Under the pieces are notes generated by a model that had not been told where the DNA came from, made no database searches, and was given only the letters and a program-made list of their open reading frames with translations. The translations under genes and the position numbers were made by a program. From NCBI GenBank assembly GCA_001312325.1, contig BBDJ01000005.1, positions 128,871 to 192,870 of the forward strand: a stretch of DNA of 64,000 bases, written 5' to 3'. Below, piece by piece: positions 56,817 to 64,000 of this stretch. The stretch is from Lysinibacillus pakistanensis. Its GTDB lineage: Bacteria > Bacillota > Bacilli > Bacillales_A > Planococcaceae. Every line of letters starts with the position of its first letter. The stretch's first letter is position 1.

Positions 56817-57267
56817 ATGGAAGATAAACGTTATCTTGAGCGTATCAATTGGAATTTTGACAACTATCATAAATTTGATAAATGTTACTGTCAATCCAAA
56901 ACATATTATTGTAATTATGACAAAGGCTCTACAGAAGATAATGAGTTTGATGAAGCTGATACTTATAAAATAAAATATTATAATTCTAAGGATGTTAAGC
57001 AAAAACAGAAAAATGACAACCTGAATCAACATCATGGTCAAGAAATAAATACCAACAATTGCAAGGACTGTGCTTGTCATCTTTTACAATGTCTTGAGAC
57101 TGGAACATTAGTAGACGTGTTTCTTGCAAAAGGTGGTAATTTTTTTAAATGTTTACTTCTTGTATTTTGATAAACCAACTAGCTGTGCGTACTTCATTCA
57201 AATAGGATCAGCAACTAAGCCTATTATTATAGATTGTGAAAGAATTGAGGCTATTCGTAAAATTTAA
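56817..57267 (+). CDS. Cys-rich spore-coat/exosporium-like protein (1 frameshift)
   Basis: ATG 56817 with AAGGGAGAA. The N-terminal half is Asp/Asn/Tyr-rich with Cys (DKCYCQSKTYYCNYDKGS, QKQKNDNLNQHHGQEINTNN). The C-terminal part CKDCACHLLQCLETGTLVDV FLAKGG, after a T-run correction near 57160, continues YFDKPTSCAYFIQIGSATKP and IIIDCERIEAIRKI. This ending is familiar from Cys-rich coat proteins of Bacilli (CotZ-like in style). About 150 residues; spore-surface location is inferred. Confidence 0.6.
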
Positions 57268-57399
57268 GGTGGACTAAGTAATAAAAATAGAGAAATTAAT
57301 AGGGCTCTTCCAAATGAGCTTTATGCCAAAGTGATGTTGGTCTCCCAGGTGTTTTCATGGAGGAAAAATCGATTTAATCTGATGAAAATATTCTTTAAA

Positions 57400-57446
57400 A
57401 AAAATGAACCAGTTATTCTCATTCTTTAGAGAATAACTGGTTTTTA
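57400..57446. terminator. Strong bidirectional terminator
   Basis: A perfect 14-bp stem aaccagttattctc (57407-57420) / gagaataactggtt (57429-57442) with T-runs on both strands between convergent genes. Confidence 0.9.
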
Positions 57447-57454
57447 GTAATCAA

Positions 57455-58297
57455 TTATTTATTATTAATCCAGCTGATTAACTCTCTATCAAAAGTTTCA
57501 GGTTCTTCATACATTGGATTATGACCACTCTTTTCAAAAATAACCTTTTTGACATTTTTGTCTAGTCCATCTAATGAATCCCAAAGCGAAACAGGAGCAA
57601 CTAAGTAATCATATCTACCTAATCCTACAAGAACAGGTTTTTCAACATCTGCCAATAAGTGAATCAAATTGCGTTCAGCAAATGCTACTCCCCAAAGATA
57701 ATCAATGATTTGCATATTCGTATAGACGCCTTCCCACATATCAGCAGCATCAAATGTATAATCATAGAAACTATGTGCTCCCATTCGAAGACACATATGG
57801 ACAAAGCGTCTTTCAGGGTCATTCCGAATATCATTTTCTAAAAAAAGCAATATCATCTCAAATTGTCTTTTTCGCTCAGTATCTGCTGTTTCGTTAAAAT
57901 AAGAAAAGCTTTGCTGTTGTCTTTCTTGACTATTTGTCGGTGCAGAATTCAAGAGTATAACCTTGTCTATATATTGAGGATATTTTTTAGCATAGGCTAA
58001 GGCCATAAATGCATGTCCAGAATGTCCTAATATAATAAAATTTTCTAGCTTGAGAAATTGTCTTGCAACCTCAATATCTTCTACAATTTTATCTAATGTA
58101 TAATCCTCTTGTTTTAGTTCTCGAGGTGATTTCACAAATCCTCGGTGATCTAAAAAATAAAATTGAAAATGTTTATAGAGATTTTCAGAAAATAAGCGAG
58201 GGTAATAAACACTACTGCCAATTACCACTATTTTCTTCTTCCCTTGTCCCTTTACACAATATGCTAAATCGAAGCCTTCACGATTAATGTTATTCAT
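57455..58297 (-). CDS. Alpha/beta hydrolase
   Basis: Intact, 280 residues, ATG 58297 with AGAGGAC. Nucleophile elbow ILGHSGHAFMALAYAKKYP (GHSGH), acid in GLGRYDYLVAP, His in KSGHNPMYEEPETF; strand YFLDHRGFVKSP carries the HG-like oxyanion region. No signal peptide. Esterase, lactonase or proline-iminopeptidase-like activity is possible; substrate unknown. Confidence 0.92.
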   Translation of the reverse strand: MNNINREGFDLAYCVKGQGKKKIVVIGSSVYYPRLFSENLYKHFQFYFLDHRGFVKSPRELKQEDYTLDKIVEDIEVARQFLKLENFIILGHSGHAFMALAYAKKYPQYIDKVILLNSAPTNSQERQQQSFSYFNETADTERKRQFEMILLFLENDIRNDPERRFVHMCLRMGAHSFYDYTFDAADMWEGVYTNMQIIDYLWGVAFAERNLIHLLADVEKPVLVGLGRYDYLVAPVSLWDSLDGLDKNVKKVIFEKSGHNPMYEEPETFDRELISWINNK

Positions 58298-58509
58298 ACT
58301 AATAGTCCTCTTTTCTAATTGTTTTAGAAGAGTATTATGAAACTCTTCCTTCTATCACTCCCTTTCCATTTTACATTCCCGTGTCTTTTCCATTGAACGT
58401 TCAAGCATTCATGCTCACCTCAAGCATTTTTATATCTATTATACACATTTAATTTTGACAAGCTATAATAGAAATTAAGATTTTTACAAAAAAATGAAGA
58501 GGATAGAAA

Positions 58510-58995
58510 ATGGATAAACAATTAAAACACATAATATCTCTGAGAGAAAATGGGCATTTAGAAGAAGCTAATCGACTCATGATAGCTCTCCTTAAAGAAA
58601 AACCTGAAAATGGATTGTATCATTATCATTGTGCTTGGACTTATGATTTATTGGGAAAGGAAAAAGAAGCTGTGCCTCATTATGAAAAAGCCATACAATT
58701 AGGGCTGGGCCATGAAGATTTAGAGGGTGCTTATTTAGGACTAGGAAGTACTTATCGCACATTAGGTCAATATGAACAATCAAGGAAAATTTTAGAACAA
58801 GCTATAAATGATTTTCCAGATGCCGAGCATTTAAAGATTTTCTATGCTATGACGCTCTATAACTTAAAGGATCATTCAAAATCAATGGAAATATTATTAA
58901 ATACTCTCTTAACCACTTCGAATCATGAAGGTGTAAATGCATACAGCAAAGCCATTAAGTTTTATAGTGATAAACTTGATCAAATTTGGGAGTGA
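58510..58995 (+). CDS. Tetratricopeptide-repeat protein
   Basis: Intact, 161 residues, ATG 58510 with AAGAGGATAG. Three to four TPR units are visible: GLYHYHCAWTYDLLGKEKEA VPHYEKAIQLG, GAYLGLGSTYRTLGQYEQSR KILEQAI and LKIFYAMTLYNLKDHSKSME. It is a protein-interaction scaffold in the cytoplasm. This 160-residue form is frequent in Bacilli; partner unknown. Confidence 0.9.
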   Translation: MDKQLKHIISLRENGHLEEANRLMIALLKEKPENGLYHYHCAWTYDLLGKEKEAVPHYEKAIQLGLGHEDLEGAYLGLGSTYRTLGQYEQSRKILEQAINDFPDAEHLKIFYAMTLYNLKDHSKSMEILLNTLLTTSNHEGVNAYSKAIKFYSDKLDQIWE

Positions 58996-59007
58996 TCAAT
59001 AATGCAT

Positions 59008-59048
59008 AGAAGATCAGGTCCCAATATGTAAACCTGATCTTCTTCTAA
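59008..59048. terminator. Bidirectional terminator
   Basis: A perfect 12-bp stem agaagatcaggt (59008-59019) / acctgatcttct (59032-59043) between convergent genes; it resembles the hairpin of the 3'-end module but lacks the box. Confidence 0.8.
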
Positions 59049-59261
59049 TTAGTTCGCAATATTTGTCTTTCTTGATAAAATAGCTACAAATAAAAATGAA
59101 ATTATACCACTCAGGAAAAACAAATAACTTAATGGTATTAAAAAGAAATTTCTTTCCACAATTGTTCCATCTGCTTTTAATTCATCTCCAATCAATCCCT
59201 TTGTAACTAAACATAAAATCCCTAAACAAATAGGCAAAGTAGCAAATATATATTTTTTCAT
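59049..59261 (-). CDS. DUF3955 family small membrane protein
   Basis: Intact, 70 residues, ATG 59261 with GGGAGGATAAA. Two TM helices, with the signature ELKADGTIVERNFFLIPLSY (GT.VE..FFLIP) between and at the start of helix 2. Unknown function. Confidence 0.85.
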   Translation of the reverse strand: MKKYIFATLPICLGILCLVTKGLIGDELKADGTIVERNFFLIPLSYLFFLSGIISFLFVAILSRKTNIAN

Positions 59262-59652
59262 CCTTTATCCTCCCTTGAGCTTTTGCTCCTCTATCAAATA
59301 GTAAACCAAAATTGAAATCTGTTTTTAACACTTGCTATTGATATAGTAGCTATATTTACATTCTAAGTCAATATTTTTTTATCGAAAAACAATAAATAAA
59401 TATCGTATTCATCCTTTCGTTAAATCCATAAATTCGTATGATAAAATAAGAACATGCATTCCCCCTTTTTTTAAGTATTTTTACGTGAATTTATTTTTTG
59501 TATTTAATTTGTATGGTGCGAGTGTAAACGTAGAAATTAATAACTATAGTGTCGGATAATCTGTAATATTAATAAAAAAATACGGCTACTAATTAAAGCA
59601 ACCGTCGGTGTAATAAAATTCACTTTTTTTCTCATTAAAGTTACAATTCATT
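59262..59652. other. Gene-free stretch with a weak terminator
   Basis: AT-rich, no gene seen. An imperfect stem acggct..aaccgt (59585-59612) followed on the minus strand by T7 probably ends the phosphotransferase operon. Confidence 0.5.
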
Positions 59653-60696
59653 CTATATTGCCTTAGAAGCTTGTTGAATTAGTGCGGCTACCATTTTATC
59701 CATCTGTGCAAATCGGTCATCCTTTGTTTGACCTTTTACATAGCGGTAGTAAATTTGCTGACAAATCACAGCTAATTTAAAGTAAGCAAATGTAATGTAA
59801 TAATCTATAGCAGAGACATCACGTCCACTTTTCTCTGCATAACGCTGTATAAATTCCTGACGTGAATAAAAACCTGGCAAAATCGTTACTGGTGGCTCTC
59901 CTAATGCGTATAATAGCATTTTAGGATCATCTGCATGCATCCAGTAGCTCATTGCCACGCCTAAATCAGCTAATGGGTCCCCTACTGTCGTCATTTCCCA
60001 ATCAAAAAGTCCAATCATTTCAGAAAAGTCACTGGAAAACATAGCATTATTCAGCTTGTAATCATAATGAATAATCGTTGCCTCACTGTTAGTAGGAATA
60101 TGCTTCTTTAACCATGTTGTTAACGCTTCAACCTCAGCATACTGTGCTGTTTTTGCTTTGTCATAGCGTTCGATCCAGCCTGTACCTGCCGCTCCATAAA
60201 TCCATCTGGCTTGACCATTTCCTTAAGTTTTGTCTCTTGATATGGGATTGCATGCAGTGCTACAAGTGAATCAACCATCTTTTCAGATATCTGGCGTGCT
60301 AGTTGCTCGCTATGCTCAATGTCTTTAGGAAAATGTGTATCTAGCACGATGCCCTTCTTCCGTTCCATTAAGAAGAAATCACTGCCGATAATTTCTCGGT
60401 CTTCAACGTAAACAAACGGCTCCGGAACAGCAGCTAAAAATGGATGCAAGGCAGATAAAATCGTAAATTCACGTTTCATGTCATGTGCTTTTTTTGGCAA
60501 CTGGTCCATGTGGAGGTCGACGAAGAACGACTTCAAAATCACCTACTTTTAGGCAATAGGTCAAATTTGAATGGCCTGCACTAAATTGTGAAATTTCGAT
60601 AATACCTTCTGGTAAATCTGGAAATTGCCTTTTTAAAAATGACTGTAATTTCACTTCATCAAGACGTTCACTTGCCCTTACTTGTATCGTATCCAT
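59653..60696 (-). CDS. Phosphotransferase (APH/ACAD10-like kinase) (2 frameshifts)
   Basis: ATG 60696 behind AAAGGAGGG. ISQFSAGHSNLTYCLKVGDF (glycine-rich loop), RREFTIL-type helix, ATIIHYDYKLNNAMF (HxDxxxxN catalytic loop) and MIGLFDWEMTTVGDPLADLG (metal Asp) define the ACAD10/11-type kinase. Breaks near 60492 (T7) and 60190. About 347 residues. In ACAD10/11 the kinase phosphorylates 4-hydroxyacyl-CoA for dehydrogenase elimination; adjacency to an acyl-CoA dehydrogenase supports that role here. Confidence 0.9.
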
Positions 60697-60708
60697 CCAA
60701 ACCCTCCT

Positions 60709-61487
60709 TTAAATAATTGAGCTCATGCCACCATCTACAACAATAACATCTCCTGTTACATAATCTGAGGCAGCTGCCGCTAAAAATAACGCAACACCTT
60801 TTAAATCATTCTCAGAGCCTAAACGCTTTAATGGTGTGGCACTCATTAAATACTCTTGTCCACGTTCAATTAAAACATTTGACATTTTTGTTGGGAAGAA
60901 TCCTGGTGCAATCGCATTCACATTGACGCCATATGGCCCCCATTTTACGGCTAAATCCTTTGTTAAGGTAATAACCGCTCCCTTACTCGCGTTATAGCCA
61001 ATAGTATCCATAAAATCTGGTAATGTACCGCCTAGCCCTGCAATTGAGGCGATATTAATAATTTTGCCACTTTTTTTGCGCCAGCATTTTTTTTGCCAAC
61101 TGCTTGACTCATTAAAAATGTACCGTTTACGTTAACATCAAATACTTTTTGCCAAGCCTCATATGGCATTTCAACAGCAGGAGTTCCCCAAGACGCTCCA
61201 CTATTATTTACTAAAATATCAATATTGCCGAATGTATCGATAGTTTTTGATACCACGTTTGCTACATCGGCTGATTTTGTTACGTCGCAGGCAAGAGCCA
61301 AGGTTTGTACACCTAATTTCGCTAGCTCTGCTGCTACCTCTTCACATGCCTCTACCTTTCGTGAGCACAGCACTACATTGGCACCAGCCTCTGCAAAGCC
61401 TTGTGCAATTTGAGCACCCAATCCACGTCCTCCGCCTGTTACGATGGCTGTCCTTCCTTTCAAACTGAATAAGTCCAGTACCGTCAT
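60709..61487 (-). CDS. SDR-family oxidoreductase (1 frameshift)
   Basis: ATG 61487 overlaps the stop of the preceding gene (ATGA). [20 protein letters not shown] is the NAD(P)-binding motif, [10 protein letters not shown] the NNAG motif; after a T7/T8 correction near 61075-61090 ASIAGLGG gives the catalytic Ser and [12 protein letters not shown] the YxxxK. About 258 residues. It probably oxidises a hydroxyacyl intermediate made in the operon. As sequenced it is fused to the dehydrogenase by an A-run error. Confidence 0.92.
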
Positions 61488-62720
61488 TTCACCAGCTCCT
61501 CTAATTTTTTTAGCATGTTTTTTCAGCTCCATCTTAGCAATGGTATTGCGATGCACCTCATCTGGTCCATCTGCTAAACGCAATGTACGAGAATTGGCCC
61601 ACTGTGCAGCAAGTGTTGTATCAGGTCCAACTCCAGCAGCACCAAATGCCTGAATTGCTCGATCAATAACTCTTAAAGCCATATTAGGTGCAACCACCTT
61701 AATCATGGCAATTTCTGCTTTTGCTTCTTTATTACCCACTGTGTCCATCATATATGCTGCCTTTAGTGTTAACAATCTCGCCTGCTCGATATCAATACGA
61801 GACTCGGCAATTCGCTCACGCATCACACCTTGATCTGCGAGTGGTCTATGAAAGGCCCGTCGCTCTTGCACACGTATACACATTTCCTCTAATGCTCGTT
61901 CAGCAGCTCCAATAAGACGCATACAATGATGGATTCGACCAGGACCTAATCTTCCTTGTGCAATGGCAAACCCCTTACCTTCTCCCCATAATATATTGTC
62001 CACAGGGACGCGAACATTCGTGAACGTTACCTCCCCATGTCCTTCTGGTGCATGGTCATAACCAAAAGCCGTTAGCATGCGCTCTATTTTTACTCCAGGT
62101 GTGTTCATAGGAACGAGAATCATTGATTGTTGCTCATGGATAGGTGCTTCAGTGTCTTTATGTTTTCCCATAAAGATCGCGACTTTACAACGCGGATCTC
62201 CAGCACCTGTTGTCCACCACTTATGCCCATTTAAGATATAAAAATCCCCATCACGTTCAATGCTTGCCTCAATATTAGTCGCATCGCTTGACGCAACTGC
62301 TGGTTCTGTCATGGCAAAGCAGGAACGTATTTCTCCACGTAATAAAGGTTCTAGCCACTGTTTTTTCTGCTGTTCTGAGCCATACCGCACAAGCACCTCC
62401 ATATTGCCTGTATCAGGTGCATTACAGTTAAAAACCTCTGGTGCAAGTAAAGAGCGTCCCATAATTTCACATAAAGGCGCATACTCTAAATTTGTTAAGC
62501 CTGCCCCATATTCACTATCTGGCAAAAATAAATTCCATAATCCTGCATCCTTTGCTTTTTGCTTTAGCTCTTCCATTATTGGTGGAATTGCGCCCCAACG
62601 ATCCTCCATTGCATCAACCTGTGCTGCATACACTGCCTCATTTGGATAAATGTACTGCTCCATAAAATTAGTCAGCTGTGCCTGTAAATCTACTACCTTT
62701 TCACTATAAGAAAAATTCAT
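61484..62720 (-). CDS. Acyl-CoA dehydrogenase, ACAD10/11-like (1 frameshift at 3' end)
   Basis: ATG 62720 with AAAGGGGGC. FAD/acyl-CoA signatures [40 protein letters not shown] and [20 protein letters not shown], and the C-terminal [20 protein letters not shown] are those of the ACAD10/11 group. Removing one A from A7 at 61506-61512 changes the end to [12 protein letters not shown], stop. Length about 411 residues, normal for the family. First gene of a three-gene acyl-CoA catabolic operon; leader contains repeat 62748-62900. Confidence 0.93.
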
Positions 62721-62747
62721 AGAAAAGCCCCCTTTGTTTGAACATCA

Positions 62748-62900
62748 CAATCAATTTCGCCTTAGCGTAATTGCGTCCGGATTTTAAATTGTTCTGACAC
62801 GATGTCGGTATTTCGGTAATGCCACAGAACGTGGTGTTTTTACCGATGCAGGTCAGTTTGCCGTTTTCGTAGGATGCGAAGATTTTAGGCAAACATCCTT
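62748..62900. repeat. Structured repeat element, long copy
   Basis: About 150 bases matching 45081-45196 at both ends. It contains nested stems cggtaa..ttaccg with gccac/gtggt (about 62815-62845) and a terminal stem gtttgcc (62856-62862) / ggcaaac (62888-62894). It is located in the leader of the acyl-CoA dehydrogenase operon. An open frame on the minus strand (ATG 62892) also covers it but has no other sign of being a gene. Confidence 0.65.
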
Positions 62901-62939
62901 TTATTCATTCCTTTGAAAATCCGTGACAACCTGTAGATA

Positions 62940-62961
62940 AAAATGAATGAATGTTCATTTT
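62940..62961. promoter_or_regulatory. FadR/TetR-like operator upstream of the acyl-CoA operon
   Basis: Arms aaaatgaa (62940-62947) and ttcatttt (62954-62961) with 6-base spacer and internal tgaatg recall the TGAATGA..TCATTCA box of Bacillus FadR. A TTGTCA-17-GAATAA promoter lies just downstream on the minus strand. Confidence 0.45.
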
Positions 62962-63107
62962 ATTTCTTACATTAAATGTTACCGCTATATTTCCTGTAAA
63001 TCAATCATCTATTTCAGAAAAATTTGAATGATAGAGAAAATTTGGTCATTAATCAGCATTTTAGATAGATAGGGAAATTTTCAAAACAAAAGCATTACTT
63101 TTAGTGA

Positions 63108-63997
63108 TTAGGGCTCAAAAAATTCCACTATATTTGCTAATAAGTGACGAATGGCAAGGGGTAAATGACGATTTTTTAGAGATATTAAATACACATTGCG
63201 CCGTAAATTTGGACCATCTATTTCTTTTTGTACAATAGTTTTTGCGGTAGGACCTTGTAAGTAATTTTCCGGTAGGATTGTAATCCCTAAATTTTCTCGA
63301 ACAAGCGATACAGCCGTTTCAAAACGTTCAATTTCATATTGGATATTCATCTTTACGTTAGCCTGCTCAAACGCACTTAAAATATCAAGCCTTGTTTGAA
63401 ATCCTTCTGTGCTAATGATAAATGGTTCATTGCATAAATCAGCAAACGTCAGTCGATCCTTTTCTGCTAATGGATGATTTAATGGCAAAACAGCAACAAG
63501 ACGCTCTTCATATAAGCTCTGAACTTCTAGCTCGTCATCATCCATCCGCTGATTAGTAATAATTACATGTGTTTTATAGCTTTTTAGTGATTTTTTAACC
63601 CGCTTACTGCCTAAAATATCTACTAAGTGAATCATCATTTGTGGATAGTCTCTTTTATAGTTTGCAATAACTTTTGGTAGCCAATGCTTGATGGATTCCA
63701 TTACACCTATCGTCACTTCACTTGTACCATGCACAATCACTTCATCCATTTCTATTTTTAAAACTTCCATATTTTTTTAAGATAACTTTTGCTCGTTCAT
63801 ATAAAAGCTCTCCTGCTTCTGTTAGTTGGAGATTTCTTGTATTTCTTTTCAATAAGGGTGAGCCAATCTCTTGCTCTAATTTCTTGATGGCATTGCTTAG
63901 GGAAGGCTGCGAAATATGCAATTTCTCTGCTGCCTTTGAAAAAATTCATTTGCTCTGTAACAGCAATAAAATATTGTAACTGTTTTAAATCCAACAT
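63108..63997 (-). CDS. LysR-family transcriptional regulator (2 frameshifts)
   Basis: ATG 63997, three bases from the window edge, so its upstream site is not visible. Corrected N-terminus MLDLKQLQYFIAVTEQMNF, then AAEKLHISQPSLSNAIKKLE QEIG is the LysR winged helix; breaks near 63941 (A6) and 63775 (T7). The effector domain runs VTIGVMESIKHWLPKVIANY to VRENLGITILPENY and ends ANIVEFFEP. About 297 residues, the CynR/CbbR style. It precedes the acyl-CoA operon on the same strand and may regulate it or a gene beyond the window. Confidence 0.9.
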
Positions 63998-64000
63998 AAA

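Noticed and set aside
56766..57080. Minus-strand 104-codon hydrophobic ORF
   Set aside because: Antisense shadow of the Cys-rich coat-like gene; composition arises from the complementary Asn/Asp/Lys codons.
61032..62720. Natural acyl-CoA dehydrogenase-SDR fusion enzyme
   Set aside because: One A in an A7 run explains it; correction restores a normal stop and an ATGA overlap.
62704..62892. 62-codon minus-strand ORF in front of the acyl-CoA dehydrogenase
   Set aside because: It coincides with the structured repeat 62748-62900. The short copy at 45081 does not keep the frame, so the signal is RNA or DNA structure rather than protein.
1..64000. CRISPR arrays, tRNA or rRNA genes
   Set aside because: No regularly spaced direct repeats of 25-40 bases, no cloverleaf with GTTCGA-type T-arm and no rRNA landmarks were seen on either strand.

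Overview
The window looks like a low-GC Gram-positive endospore former of the Bacillaceae/Planococcaceae, most likely Lysinibacillus or a close relative. The reasons are the strong AAGGAGG-type ribosome binding sites, frequent TTG starts, spore genes (YjcZ-type peptide, two GerC-type germination lipoproteins, forespore-type LigD/Ku), B. subtilis-like families (YkuI, YdjI/YdjG, PaiB, DUF423, DUF3955) and short intergenic repeats of a kind I associate with Lysinibacillus. Species cannot be fixed from sequence alone. No rRNA, tRNA, CRISPR array or intact insertion sequence was found.

A technical point dominates. About two thirds of the genes are interrupted, nearly always by a one-base length error inside an A/T run of six or more, and each reads through as a normal family member once one base is added or removed. 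I therefore annotate full gene spans across the breaks and treat these breaks as probable sequencing or assembly indels. A smaller set of loci shows real decay (in-frame stops by substitution, internal deletions, fragments): 423-605, 6040-6360, 23770-23995, 33975-34140, 36235-36690, 37666-37788, 42833-43140.

Layout. 0-9.4 kb: XRE regulator (partial), YjcZ spore peptide, pentapeptide protein, AAA ATPase, an unknown 290-residue protein, ArsR-SRPBCC pair, membrane protein, chemotaxis receptor, LD-carboxypeptidase. 9.4-19 kb: GNAT, MocR-type regulator divergent from PaiB, a leader peptide plus mutually exclusive hairpins before a small Cys protein, second chemotaxis receptor, MBL hydrolase, and the divergent ligD/ku pair for non-homologous end joining. 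19-33 kb: DPP IV-type peptidase divergent from a GbsR/MarR regulator, serine hydrolase, WYL regulator, DUF418 membrane protein, YkuI-like degenerate EAL protein, zinc-ribbon membrane protein with SPFH protein, thioesterase-DUF423 operon. 33-46 kb: accessory-like stretch with unknown proteins, HxlR regulator, RidA, small secreted peptides, lipoprotein, M15 peptidase and its decayed paralogue, GerC protein, DUF1697, isochorismatase-like hydrolase and dispersed repeats. 46-58 kb: leucine-carboxyl-type methyltransferase behind an attenuator-like hairpin, second GerC, PadR-ABC transporter operon, MBL hydrolase, MarR-MFS operon bracketed by direct repeats that duplicate a methyltransferase 3' end, AraC and GNAT genes, Cys-rich coat-like protein. 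58-64 kb: alpha/beta hydrolase, TPR protein, DUF3955, then a fatty-acid-type operon (acyl-CoA dehydrogenase, SDR, phosphotransferase) downstream of a LysR regulator.

Most regulators sit beside their probable targets: ArsR with SRPBCC, GbsR/MarR opposite the peptidase, PadR with the ABC exporter, MarR with the MFS exporter. Three of these units carry visible palindromic operators. The most unusual signals are the leader-peptide switch at 12.5 kb, a covarying structured repeat at 45.1 and 62.8 kb, a four-copy 3'-end terminator module, and a PapR-like peptide gene at 37.3 kb.
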